Shown in pieces: positions 8,883 to 16,738 of a stretch of 64,000 bases of DNA. The position numbers and the translations under genes were made by a program. Numbering within the stretch: position 1 is the stretch's first letter; each line of letters opens with the position of its first letter. Under the pieces are notes generated by a model. That model worked only from the letters and a program-made list of their open reading frames with translations, was not told the origin of the DNA and did not search any database. This DNA is from an uncultured Clostridia bacterium. GTDB taxonomy: Bacteria > Bacillota > Clostridia > UBA1381. The stretch is taken from the NCBI GenBank assembly GCA_947591315.1, contig CANQDD010000011.1:25313-89312 (forward strand), in the 5' to 3' direction.

Positions 8883-9747
8883 TTTCATTTTCCTTTCTAC
8901 GAAGCCTTTTCGCCGCGAGCTTTGCCGCGAGGTTTATGATAAGCGTCAGTATCAGCAGTATCGCCGCGATCGAAAACGCTATGTCAAATTCGCCGCGCTC
9001 CTTCGCGTACATATACAGCGCGACCGTGAGCGTCGAGCCCGACTTGCCGGGCATTACGCTTTCCCATATTCCGAGTATTTCATTCGCCATACCCGCCGTA
9101 AACAGCAGCGCCGCGCTCTCGCCGACAATTCTTCCTATCGATAAAATGCAGCCGGTCACGATTCCGTCTATCGCCGACGGCAGCACCGTTGTGCGTATCA
9201 TATGCCACTTGCCCGCGCCCAGTCCCAACGCGCCCTCGCGGTAGCCGTTCGGCACGGTTTTAAAGCTCTCCTGCGTCGTTTTTATGATAGTCGGCAGCGT
9301 CATTATTACGAGCGTCAGCGCGCCCGCGATAAGGCTTGTGCCGAGCGAGAAAAACTGCACGAATATCAACATTCCGACAAGTCCGTATATAATCGACGGA
9401 ATGCCCGACAGCGTTTCCGTCGCAAGCTCGATCATGCGCACGATCCGCTTATTCCTCGCGTATTCGTTCAGGTAGACCGCCGCGCCCACGCCTATCGGCA
9501 GCACGATCACAAGCGTCACGATTATGATGTAGAGCGTGTTTAAGATATTCGGCAAAATTCCTATCGTATCGTTTATAAGGCTCGGCTTTGACGTGAGCAG
9601 TCCGGGCGTTATATGCGGTATGCCGCGCGCGAGAATATAGCCGATAATCCCCAAAAGCATAAGGCACATCAGTCCCGCGCAGACGTACACAAGCGCGTTC
9701 AATACCGCGATTTCTATCCTGCGCCTTTTCGATATTCCGCTATTCAT
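8875..9747 (-). CDS. pstA: Phosphate ABC transporter permease PstA
   Basis: About 290 residues with six predicted membrane helices and the permease EAA-like loop ([18 protein letters not shown]). It forms half of the inner-membrane channel of the Pst importer. ATG 9747 follows GCGGGG by 9 bases; a GTG at 9756 is the alternative. The start overlaps the pstC stop. Confidence 0.92.
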   Translation of the reverse strand: MNSGISKRRRIEIAVLNALVYVCAGLMCLMLLGIIGYILARGIPHITPGLLTSKPSLINDTIGILPNILNTLYIIIVTLVIVLPIGVGAAVYLNEYARNKRIVRMIELATETLSGIPSIIYGLVGMLIFVQFFSLGTSLIAGALTLVIMTLPTIIKTTQESFKTVPNGYREGALGLGAGKWHMIRTTVLPSAIDGIVTGCILSIGRIVGESAALLFTAGMANEILGIWESVMPGKSGSTLTVALYMYAKERGEFDIAFSIAAILLILTLIINLAAKLAAKRLRRKENENG

Positions 9748-10612
9748 CGCTTTCACCCCGCTTCACAACGAAATTCAGTATAAGATTTATTATCATAATG
9801 AACACGAACAGCACGAGCGCGATCGAGAACAGCGCTTGCCTTTGCAGTCCCGATGAGTACGACATCTCGCTCGCGACCGCCGTTGTGAGAAAGCGCACGC
9901 TTTGAAACAGACTCGGCATATTCGCGACGTTTCCCGCGACCATCATGACCGCCATAGCCTCGCCTATCGCCCTGCCTATTCCGAGCACCACGGCGGTGAG
10001 TATTCCGCTTTTCGCGGCGGGTACGACGACCTTGAAAACCGTTTCCGTTTTTGTCGCGCCGAGCGCCAATGACGCTTCCTCGTACTCCTTCGGCACGGCT
10101 TTTATCGCCGTTTCCGATACGGAGATAACCGACGGCAAAATCATTACCGCGAGTACGATTATAGCCGAAAACAAGTTTGCGCCGTCGGGCAGATCGAAAA
10201 CCTTGCGCACAAGCGGAACTATGATTATCATGCCCAATAAGCCGTATACCACCGACGGTATTCCCGACAGCAGATCCACCGCCGTCCGCACGATCCCCGC
10301 GCTTTTGCCGCCCGACATTTTCGCGAGATACACCGCGCACATCAGCCCTATCGGCACGCCTATCACGATCGCGCCCGCCGTTCCGTAAACGGAGGTCAGT
10401 ATGAACGGTAAAATGCCGTATTGCGGCTCGGCGGCGGTTGACGCCCAAACTCTGCCGAAAAGGAAATCCGTTATTCCGATCTCGCCTATCGCCGGTATTC
10501 CGCTTATCACGAGGAACACCGTTATCACCAGCACAAACGCGACCGCCAAAAATCCGCAGAATGTAAACACGGCGTTCATCGCTTTTTCAATCGTATCAGT
10601 TGTCTTTTTCAA
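9740..10612 (-). CDS. pstC: Phosphate ABC transporter permease PstC
   Basis: 290 residues, six membrane helices, EAA-like loop KEYEEASLALGATKTETVFK. It is the partner of PstA. The start codon is TTG with AGGTGA eight bases upstream, and that ribosome site overlaps the pstS stop codon. Confidence 0.92.
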   Translation of the reverse strand: MKKTTDTIEKAMNAVFTFCGFLAVAFVLVITVFLVISGIPAIGEIGITDFLFGRVWASTAAEPQYGILPFILTSVYGTAGAIVIGVPIGLMCAVYLAKMSGGKSAGIVRTAVDLLSGIPSVVYGLLGMIIIVPLVRKVFDLPDGANLFSAIIVLAVMILPSVISVSETAIKAVPKEYEEASLALGATKTETVFKVVVPAAKSGILTAVVLGIGRAIGEAMAVMMVAGNVANMPSLFQSVRFLTTAVASEMSYSSGLQRQALFSIALVLFVFIMIINLILNFVVKRGESDE

Positions 10613-10618
10613 ATTACG

Positions 10619-11434
10619 TCACCTCTTGACCGGCACCGCGCCCGCTTTTTCTATCATCTCGTCCGCCGCCGCGCTCGACGCGTAATCCATAAACGACTGC
10701 GCCGCTTCGGACAATTCCTTGTTTTTTGGAGTAACGAACACGAAATCGCGCTGAATTTTATACATTCCGTTCTGTATCGTCTCGGTTGACGGAGTAACCC
10801 CCTCGACCGACAAAAGCTTCACGCTGTCCTTTACCGACGCGAGCGACGCGTAGCCTATCGCGTTCGGGTTTGTCGAAACGGTCTGAACAACGTCGCCGGT
10901 CGAGGTAAGCTCCTGCGTGTATTTGCACATATCCTCCGTTCCGGTTATCGACTCAAATCCGTCGCGCGTACCCGAAGCCGCCTCGCGCCCAATCAGAACC
11001 ACCGGCGCATCCGAGCCGCCGACCTCGCTCCAATTCGCGATCTCGCCCTTGTAGAGCTTTCCTATCTGCTCGATAGTCAGATCCGACACAGGATTCTGCG
11101 GATTTACGATCATCGCGATCCCGTCGATCGCGATCACCTCCGCGTCGAGCGTCTCCGCTTCCTCCGGCTTCAAATCGCGGCTCGAAAGCCCGATGTCGCA
11201 TCGCCCCTCCGACACCGCCTGTATCCCCGCGCCGGAGCCTGTCGGGTTATATGTGATCTTCACGCCGCCGTTTTCAGCTATATACGCCTCGCTTAAGTAG
11301 CCTATAACCTTCTCCATAGAAGTCGAACCGTCCGTCGATACCGTCTGTGTTGTGCTGTCTGTCGTCCCTCCGCAGCCGGTAAGAGCCGCCGCCGATATTC
11401 CTACGATAAGTAGTGCTGCAATAAATTTTTTCAT
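10619..11434 (-). CDS. pstS: Phosphate-binding lipoprotein PstS
   Basis: About 271 residues. The signal peptide has lipobox LTGC, and the mature protein shows the PstS-like phosphate site (DGSTSMEKV, GSGAGIQAV, GREAASGTRDGFE). It binds extracellular phosphate for PstCA. The start was moved to ATG 11434, which has GGAAGG upstream and directly precedes the MKKFIAALL signal peptide. First gene of the pst-pho operon; a Pho-box-like array lies upstream. Confidence 0.93.
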   Translation of the reverse strand: MKKFIAALLIVGISAAALTGCGGTTDSTTQTVSTDGSTSMEKVIGYLSEAYIAENGGVKITYNPTGSGAGIQAVSEGRCDIGLSSRDLKPEEAETLDAEVIAIDGIAMIVNPQNPVSDLTIEQIGKLYKGEIANWSEVGGSDAPVVLIGREAASGTRDGFESITGTEDMCKYTQELTSTGDVVQTVSTNPNAIGYASLASVKDSVKLLSVEGVTPSTETIQNGMYKIQRDFVFVTPKNKELSEAAQSFMDYASSAAADEMIEKAGAVPVKR

Positions 11435-11493
11435 TAAAATCACCTTCCGAAAATTATTGTATCTTTGATACAATTCGATATTAGCATAGGTGA

Positions 11494-11533
11494 TGTTAAT
11501 TCCGAAAGCGCAGCCGGGTTAATTGTATGTTAA
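11494..11533 (-). promoter_or_regulatory. Pho-box-like array upstream of pstS
   Basis: On the minus strand TTAACA (11528-11533) and TTAACC (11517-11522) are exactly 11 bases apart. A further TTAACA (11494-11499) lies 23 bases on, close to two more turns. Tandem TTAACA-like hexamers at 11-base spacing are the Gram-positive PhoP recognition pattern. A TAATAT -10-like element follows before the pstS leader. Confidence 0.6.
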
Positions 11534-11536
11534 TAA

Positions 11537-11775
11537 TTTTTATGTAGAAAGTTTTGACCTCATTTTTGGGGTTGGGAGTATACACATAAGGAGTATGTTG
11601 ATTTTGAAGTTTTGCCATTAAAAAGGTAAGTGTTTATGCGGGTTTCAGAACTATAAATATCTTATGAATGAGGACATTATATGTAAAGAAAAAGCATATC
11701 GCCATTCAAGCGATATGCCTTTTCTTGTACCCTGTCTGACAGCCTGTCATAAAATTATTGATTATACTGTCTTAT
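11537..11775 (+). repeat. 239-bp mobile-element repeat R, copy 1
   Basis: Nearly identical to 29442-29681. It carries an 8-codon mini-ORF (ATG 11595), a start-stop ATG-TAA at 11681 with GAGG upstream, and a strong hairpin GCATATCGC/GCGATATGC (11694-11702, 11710-11718) followed by CTTTTC. It sits upstream of a relaxase stub. It could be an oriT-proximal segment or the attenuator leader of a lost cargo gene. Confidence 0.75.
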
Positions 11776-11846
11776 TGTAATTGAAAAGGAATTAACTTGA
11801 TAAATTTCCGTTTATCGGATAGATAAAAACTAAATATCGCAATTCA

Positions 11847-11875
11847 GAGCAATCGAAAAACGGTTGCTCTTTTTT
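11847..11875 (+). terminator. Intrinsic terminator before the relaxase stub
   Basis: GAGCAA-TCGAAAAACGG-TTGCTC followed by TTTTTT, 24 bases upstream of the MobA/MobL start codon. Confidence 0.65.
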
Positions 11876-11898
11876 GTTGCCCGAAAGGAAGTGATTTT

Positions 11899-12021
11899 AT
11901 GGCGATCTATCATTGCAGTATCAAAATTATCAGCCGTGGAAAAGGAAAATCAGCCGTTGCCGCCGCTGCCTATCGGAGCGGTGAAAATCTGATGATAGCA
12001 ATGCTCCGCATGAACAAATGA
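11899..12021 (+). pseudogene. 5' stub of a MobA/MobL relaxase
   Basis: Forty residues beginning MAIYHCSIKIISRGKGKSA and continuing VAAAAYRSGE, the highly conserved N-terminus of MobQ-type MobA/MobL relaxases of mobilizable elements. A good ribosome site (AAAGGAAG) is retained. After SGENL the homology ends, and TGA occurs 11 codons later. More than 90% of the gene is gone. The break lies about 80 bases from the 3' end of aguA. A non-functional scar of a mobilizable element. Confidence 0.85.
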
Positions 12022-12089
12022 TTCATCGAAGCGTTTTCTGTTTTAAGGCTGCCGTTTTATTGCTTCTTGCGCAAAATATGTTTAATATC

Positions 12090-13187
12090 TTAAGCGGACG
12101 GAAGCTGTTGCGTTATGCAGTGAATATTGCCGCCGCCATACACTATCTCGCGTGTACGCACCCCGACGACCTCGCGTTCGGGGAACATTTTCCCTATTTG
12201 TTCCAATGCGAGTGAGTCGTTTTCGTCATCATACTGCGGAACTATAACAGCATTGTTGCATATAAGAAAGTTGGCATATGACGCTATACACAATTCGCCT
12301 GTTTTTCTCGGCTGAGAGCCGCAACGTGAGTCTATTGTGCTTGCGTCAGCCATAAGCACCGGCTTTTTTGTGCAGCAGAGCTTATGAATTTTCAGCTTTC
12401 TGCCGCGCGCGTCCGTCATGGAAGATAATTGTTTTACGGATTCTTGTGATACGTTGTAAAATGGGTGATTTTTGTCTTCGGTATAAATGCAGCATACCTC
12501 GCCCGGGCGCACAAAACACGCTATATCATCGACATGACCGTTTGTTTCGAGCGGATCGATCCCGTCGCTCAGCCACAGGACCTTTTCACAGCCGAGGTAA
12601 TCGCATAGCTTTTCGGCGATTTCCGCTTTAGTCATATGAGGATTTCTGCCTTTTGACAAAAGACACATTTCGGTCGTAAGCACTGTGCCCTCGCCGTCGG
12701 TATGGATAGAGCCGCCCTCCAATACAAAGCCGTCGGTTGTGTAATAATCCGTACGGGTCAATTCGCATATTTTTTCCGCTATGAGCAGATCCTTATCCCA
12801 CGGAAAATACAAGCCGTCATACAAGCCGCCCCATGCGTTGAAGCCCCAGCTTACGGCGCGTCTACCGCCGTTGCCGTCAACGAGAAAGGTAGGACCTGTG
12901 TCGCGGCACCACGCATCGTTTGAAGACATTTCAACTACGCGTATATCACTGTTCAGTTTTGAACGGCAGTTTTCATATTGACTGTGCGACACAAGCATGG
13001 TCACCGCTTCAAAACGGCTTATCGCTTCGGCGACCTGCGCGTAGCTTTCCTGCGCGGGCTTTGCGCCGAGCCGCCAGTTATCGGTGCGCTCGGGCCATAT
13101 CATAAAAATTTCGTCCTGCGGCTCAAATTCCGCAGGCATTCTGTAGCCGTCCCGTTTCGGCGTTGAATTTGTTATAATTCGTGACAT
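12090..13187 (-). CDS. aguA: Agmatine deiminase
   Basis: 365 residues of the peptidylarginine-deiminase fold: FEPQDEIFMIWPERTDNWR at the N-terminus, WCRDTGPTFL, LEGGSIHTDGEGT, GHVDDIACFV, and the catalytic Cys in GGGNIHCITQQ at the C-terminus. It converts agmatine to N-carbamoylputrescine and ammonia. ATG 13187 follows AAGGAGA by 7 bases; upstream in-frame codons fall inside aguB. It is the second gene of a two-gene operon with aguB, 10 bases apart. Confidence 0.93.
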   Translation of the reverse strand: MSRIITNSTPKRDGYRMPAEFEPQDEIFMIWPERTDNWRLGAKPAQESYAQVAEAISRFEAVTMLVSHSQYENCRSKLNSDIRVVEMSSNDAWCRDTGPTFLVDGNGGRRAVSWGFNAWGGLYDGLYFPWDKDLLIAEKICELTRTDYYTTDGFVLEGGSIHTDGEGTVLTTEMCLLSKGRNPHMTKAEIAEKLCDYLGCEKVLWLSDGIDPLETNGHVDDIACFVRPGEVCCIYTEDKNHPFYNVSQESVKQLSSMTDARGRKLKIHKLCCTKKPVLMADASTIDSRCGSQPRKTGELCIASYANFLICNNAVIVPQYDDENDSLALEQIGKMFPEREVVGVRTREIVYGGGNIHCITQQLPSA

Positions 13188-13197
13188 AACGATCTCC

Positions 13198-14046
13198 TTA
13201 ATTTCCGTGGGTGAGAAGTATTTTATACATTTCAGGTCTGCGGTCGCGGAAAATCCCCCATTCGCGCCGCTCCCTTGAAAGCGCATCGAGGTCAAATTCA
13301 TGCGCAATAAATCCCTCATCCGTTCTGTTCATTTCCTTGATTATTTCACCGTGATTATCCGTTATAAATGAAGAGCCGTAGAATGTGATTTCACCTTCGC
13401 GTCCCACTCTGTTTGCGGCAATAACCGGAACCATATTCGCCGCCGCGTGACCGCGCATGACGTTCTGCCAATGCGGCTTGGAATTCTTTTTAAGATACGG
13501 CTCACTGCCGATCGCGGTGGGAAAGAACATCAGCTCCGCTCCCATCAGCGCCATAGCACGCGCCGTTTCCGGGAACCATTGATCCCAACATATACCGAAG
13601 CCGAGCCTTCCAAAACGGGTGTCCCACACCTTAAATCCCGTATCACCGGGAGTAAAATAGAATTTTTCCGCGTAAGGAATACCATCGGGAATGTGCGTTT
13701 TGCGGTACACGCCGAGAATTTCCCCGTCCGCGTCTATAACGGCGATACTGTTGAACGCTGTGTTTACGCCACGTTCGTAAAAGCTGACGGGAATCACTGC
13801 GCCAAGCCTTCGCGCGAGGCTTTGGAACCGCGCTATTGCCGGGTTTTCCTTTATCGGCACAGCATAATCAAGATATTGGAAATCATGCTTTTGGCAGAAA
13901 TATTCCGTTTCAAACAGCTCTTGCAAAAGTATAATATCCGCTCCCGCGTCTTTTGCCGCGCAAACGTAGTATTCCGCCTTGTCCAGAGTATCTTCGCGGT
14001 CTTTTCCGACGCTCATTTGCACCGCGGCGGCTGTAACCTTTCTCAT
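13198..14046 (-). CDS. aguB: N-carbamoylputrescine amidase (nitrilase family)
   Basis: 282 residues with the nitrilase Glu-Lys-Cys triad: ILLQELFETEYF, GVYRKTHIPDG and GICWDQWFPE. It hydrolyses N-carbamoylputrescine to putrescine, CO2 and ammonia, completing the pathway begun by aguA. ATG 14046 has GAGGTGA upstream. Its short leader contains a complete intrinsic-terminator hairpin just before the ribosome site, suggesting attenuation. Confidence 0.93.
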   Translation of the reverse strand: MRKVTAAAVQMSVGKDREDTLDKAEYYVCAAKDAGADIILLQELFETEYFCQKHDFQYLDYAVPIKENPAIARFQSLARRLGAVIPVSFYERGVNTAFNSIAVIDADGEILGVYRKTHIPDGIPYAEKFYFTPGDTGFKVWDTRFGRLGFGICWDQWFPETARAMALMGAELMFFPTAIGSEPYLKKNSKPHWQNVMRGHAAANMVPVIAANRVGREGEITFYGSSFITDNHGEIIKEMNRTDEGFIAHEFDLDALSRERREWGIFRDRRPEMYKILLTHGN

Positions 14047-14058
14047 GTAAATCACCTC

Positions 14059-14090
14059 AAAAAAAACGGAGCGATCCCGCCGCTCCGTTG
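14059..14090 (-). terminator. Terminator hairpin in the aguB leader (possible attenuator)
   Basis: Minus strand: ACGGAGCG-GCGGGAT-CGCTCCGT followed by eight T. It ends only about 12 bases before ATG 14046 and lies 15-40 bases after the predicted transcription start. No gene on this strand lies upstream within the promoter region, so it is not the end of another transcript. Confidence 0.65.
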
Positions 14091-14103
14091 CCATGTTATA
14101 TAC

Positions 14104-14132
14104 ATTATAGTTTTTAAAGTGCAATTTTGCAA
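14104..14132 (-). promoter_or_regulatory. Sigma-A promoter of aguB-aguA
   Basis: Minus strand TTGCAA (14127-14132), 17 bases, TATAAT (14104-14109). Transcription should start near 14097. Confidence 0.7.
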
Positions 14133-14219
14133 CAATATTTGTAAAATGTGGTCTGTTTTAATAATAAAAATGGGCAAAAAGAAGTATTTTTTACGGATTA
14201 TTTTGGGATATTTTTTACA

Positions 14220-14248
14220 TTTACAAATCCGCCGCGCCGGAGTATAAT
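14220..14248 (+). promoter_or_regulatory. Sigma-A promoter of the LuxR-type gene
   Basis: TTTACA (14220-14225), 17 bases, TATAAT (14243-14248), about 50 bases before the start codon. It is divergent from the aguB promoter, 90 bases away. Confidence 0.65.
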
Positions 14249-14297
14249 ATAATTTAAGAACAATGGGGTTCCGAATACTCTTTCGGAGGTGTGAGGA

Positions 14298-15062
14298 ATG
14301 CTCATTAACGAACTCAACGATTTAATATTTTTCAATAATTTAATTTATAAAATTTATTCCGTTGACGATCTCGACGATATGCGCCGCGGATTCCTTGAAC
14401 AGCTTCATTTGACGCTCGATTTTGACGCGTCCGACTTTTATCTCGCCGATAAAAACAATTCAACCGGACTTGCGGAGCCTATCTTCTATAATTACAGCGG
14501 CGCGGGCGCGGGTGAATATGACGAGCTCGACTATTCGCGCGGCATACTCTACAGCGGCAAGTGCATTGTTTACCGCGAGTCCGATATTATTTCGGAGGAC
14601 GCGCGCGTGCGTACCGATTACTATAAAAAGGTATACGAGAAAAACGGCTGGCACTACGCCGTACAGATGATACTTGCGCGCAATAAGCGGTTTCTCGGCG
14701 TTATCACATTTTACAGAAACAAGGGCAAGCCCGATTTTTCCAACGACGAGGTCATGATGCTCGATATGCTCAAGGATCATATGGCGTTCAGGCTGTACAG
14801 GGAGCTTACTCCGCATGAAAAACGCCCCGTGCGCGATATTGCCGAATTTGCTGAGCTCCATTCGCTTACAAAGCGCGAGGTCACCGTTCTTGAGCTTGTA
14901 ATGGAAGGACTTTCCAATCAAGAGATAAGCGACAGGCTCATAATAAGCGTGCATACGCTAAAAAAACACATACTCAACATTTACAGAAAGGCGGACGTGA
15001 ATAACAGAATACAGCTTCGCAATAAGGTCGCGGGACTGAAAAACGACGATTTTGAATACTGA
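14298..15062 (+). CDS. LuxR-type HTH regulator with GAF-like sensor region
   Basis: 254 residues. The C-terminal HTH_LuxR spans about 190-250 (SLTKREVTVLELVMEGLSNQ, then EISDRLIISVHTLKKHILNI). The first ~180 residues have the alternating pattern of a GAF/autoinducer-like sensor fold, with no receiver-type Asp. GGAGG precedes the ATG. Its position between the divergent aguBA and P-II-pot-putrescine operons makes it the likely local regulator of polyamine or GABA use; the effector is unknown. Confidence 0.8.
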   Translation: MLINELNDLIFFNNLIYKIYSVDDLDDMRRGFLEQLHLTLDFDASDFYLADKNNSTGLAEPIFYNYSGAGAGEYDELDYSRGILYSGKCIVYRESDIISEDARVRTDYYKKVYEKNGWHYAVQMILARNKRFLGVITFYRNKGKPDFSNDEVMMLDMLKDHMAFRLYRELTPHEKRPVRDIAEFAELHSLTKREVTVLELVMEGLSNQEISDRLIISVHTLKKHILNIYRKADVNNRIQLRNKVAGLKNDDFEY

Positions 15063-15102
15063 TATACTACTTTTGGAGTATAAAAATAAATATTTGTGCT
15101 AC

Positions 15103-15131
15103 TTGAAAACCCGAAACGCGAGTGCTAATAT
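15103..15131 (+). promoter_or_regulatory. Sigma-A promoter of the P-II/pot operon
   Basis: TTGAAA (15103-15108), 17 bases, TAATAT (15126-15131), giving a start near 15138. It is followed at once by a terminator hairpin. Confidence 0.65.
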
Positions 15132-15148
15132 ATTTTTAAAGCAAGGAT

Positions 15149-15199
15149 AACGGAAAAGGCAATGGGGCTCAAAAGGTCCTGGTGCCTTTTCCGTTTTTT
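15149..15199 (+). terminator. Terminator hairpin ahead of the P-II gene (possible attenuator)
   Basis: AACGGAAAAGGCA (15149-15161) pairs perfectly with TGCCTTTTCCGTT (15183-15195), and the T-run continues to 15199. It could end the LuxR transcript. Because a promoter lies between that gene and the hairpin, it also sits in the leader of the operon that follows, mirroring the aguB leader. Confidence 0.65.
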
Positions 15200-15228
15200 G
15201 CTTAATAAATTTTAAGGGGATGTTTACC

Positions 15229-15582
15229 ATGAAGGAGCTTGTTATTATCATTCGCCCCGAAAAGCTGGAGAAGGTCAAGGAAATTCTTGATTTGATGCAC
15301 TGCGGCGGCATGACCATTTCAAGCGTTATGGGCTGCGGCACGCAGAAGGGCGTTGTGGAGGAAAACGCGGTGAACGTGATAAAGGGCTTTAAAACCAACA
15401 TTAACCTCCTGCCGAAAATAAGAGTAGAAGCGGTTGTAAAGGACGGCGTGGTGGAGGATATTATCACGGAGCTGCGCGATAAAATTATAACCGGTCATGT
15501 CGGAGACGGCAAGCTGTTCATCAGGAACATCGAGGACGCGGTAAGGCTCAGAACAGGCGAACGCGGCAACAAGGCGCTGTAG
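15229..15582 (+). CDS. P-II family signalling protein with atypical T-loop
   Basis: 117 residues. The B- and C-loop signatures TGHVGDGKLFI and AVRLRTGERG are classic P-II. The T-loop between QKG and LLPK is about four residues longer than in GlnB/GlnK and contains no tyrosine, so uridylylation is not possible. ATG 15229 fits the AAGGGGA ribosome site; ATG 15220 is too close. It is the first gene of an operon for polyamine import and breakdown, suggesting it senses nitrogen or energy state (2-oxoglutarate/ATP) for that pathway or its transporter. Confidence 0.82.
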   Translation: MKELVIIIRPEKLEKVKEILDLMHCGGMTISSVMGCGTQKGVVEENAVNVIKGFKTNINLLPKIRVEAVVKDGVVEDIITELRDKIITGHVGDGKLFIRNIEDAVRLRTGERGNKAL

Positions 15583-15610
15583 ATTTATTAAAAAGAAGGT
15601 GTTAAAGACA

Positions 15611-16726
15611 ATGGCAGACGAAAAGAAGGTAATAGTTGAAATCAAAAACGTGAATAAGCTCTACGGAGATAATCATGTTGTAAAGGACTTCAATCTCGAC
15701 GTTTACGAGGGCGAGTTCCTGACGCTTCTGGGTTCGTCCGGCTGCGGCAAAACGACGACGCTCCGCATGATAGCCGGATTTGAAGAACCGACAAGCGGCA
15801 GCATAAGCGTCGAGGGTGAGGATATACACAACAAAGAGCCGTATGAGCGCGACGTAAACACCGTTTTCCAAAGCTACGCGCTTTTTCCGCACATGACCAT
15901 CTACGACAACGTGGCGTACGGACTGAAAATGAAAAAGGTCAAAAAGCCGGAAATAAAGGAACGCGTAACGGAAATGCTTGACCTCGTCCAGCTCGGCGGC
16001 TTCGAGAGGCGTTATCCGTCGCAGCTTTCGGGCGGACAAAAGCAGCGAGTGGCAATAGCGAGAGCGCTTATAAACAAGCCGAAGGTGCTCCTGCTCGACG
16101 AACCGCTCGGCGCGCTTGACTTAAAGCTCAGGAAACAGATGCAGCTTGAGCTTAAGCGGCTTCAGAAGAAGCTCAACATCACTTTTATATATGTCACTCA
16201 CGACCAGGAGGAGGCTCTTACTATGAGTGACAGGATTTGCATAATGAACGAGGGCGTTCTGCAGCAGGTAGGAACGCCCTTTGATATTTACGAAACGCCC
16301 GCGACGAAGTTTGTCGCGACGTTTATCGGCGAGACGAACATATTTGACGGTCACGTGCTGCTGGCTGAAAACGGCAGACTGCATATAGCTGTCGAACCGG
16401 GCGATTTCGTGGTGAATGGCACCGATTTTATTTCGGGCGATATGCTTTCGGTGTCGGTAAGACCGGAAAGGATGCTGTATTCCGAAACACCGGTTGAGGG
16501 CTTCGACCTGTCCGGCACGGTAAAGGATCAGATTTATGTCGGCTCCGTTTTAAAGACTGTGGTCGTGCTGTCAAACGGTAATGAGGTAAAAATAGAACGG
16601 CTTGCCGGACAGGAGCTTCCAAAGGGAGGCAGAGTGTATCTCTATTGGAATGACGGCGACGCGAAGCTCATTCATACCTTTGATAACGTTTTCGCGTCGG
16701 CTGTGGAAAATATCGTGATGGAATAG
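15611..16726 (+). CDS. potA: Spermidine/putrescine ABC transporter ATP-binding protein PotA
   Basis: 371 residues. Walker A GSSGCGKT, signature LSGGQKQRVAIARAL, Walker B VLLLDEPLGALD, H-loop VTHDQEEALTMSD, and a C-terminal TOBE domain from ~280 (SVRPERMLYSE). It powers the PotBC permease. ATG 15611 has GAAGG 11 bases upstream; GTG 15599 overlaps that site and was rejected. Confidence 0.93.
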   Translation: MADEKKVIVEIKNVNKLYGDNHVVKDFNLDVYEGEFLTLLGSSGCGKTTTLRMIAGFEEPTSGSISVEGEDIHNKEPYERDVNTVFQSYALFPHMTIYDNVAYGLKMKKVKKPEIKERVTEMLDLVQLGGFERRYPSQLSGGQKQRVAIARALINKPKVLLLDEPLGALDLKLRKQMQLELKRLQKKLNITFIYVTHDQEEALTMSDRICIMNEGVLQQVGTPFDIYETPATKFVATFIGETNIFDGHVLLAENGRLHIAVEPGDFVVNGTDFISGDMLSVSVRPERMLYSETPVEGFDLSGTVKDQIYVGSVLKTVVVLSNGNEVKIERLAGQELPKGGRVYLYWNDGDAKLIHTFDNVFASAVENIVME

Positions 16727-16738
16727 GAGGGCTGAAAA

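Noticed and set aside
5148..11434. Interpretation of the kinase/regulator pair as VanRS- or WalRK-like
   Set aside because: Direct synteny with phoU-pstBACS and the Pho-box array make PhoPR the simpler reading.
14059..15199. T-box or known riboswitch in the aguB or P-II leaders
   Set aside because: Leaders are too short and lack T-box or named aptamer motifs; only promoter plus terminator can be supported.
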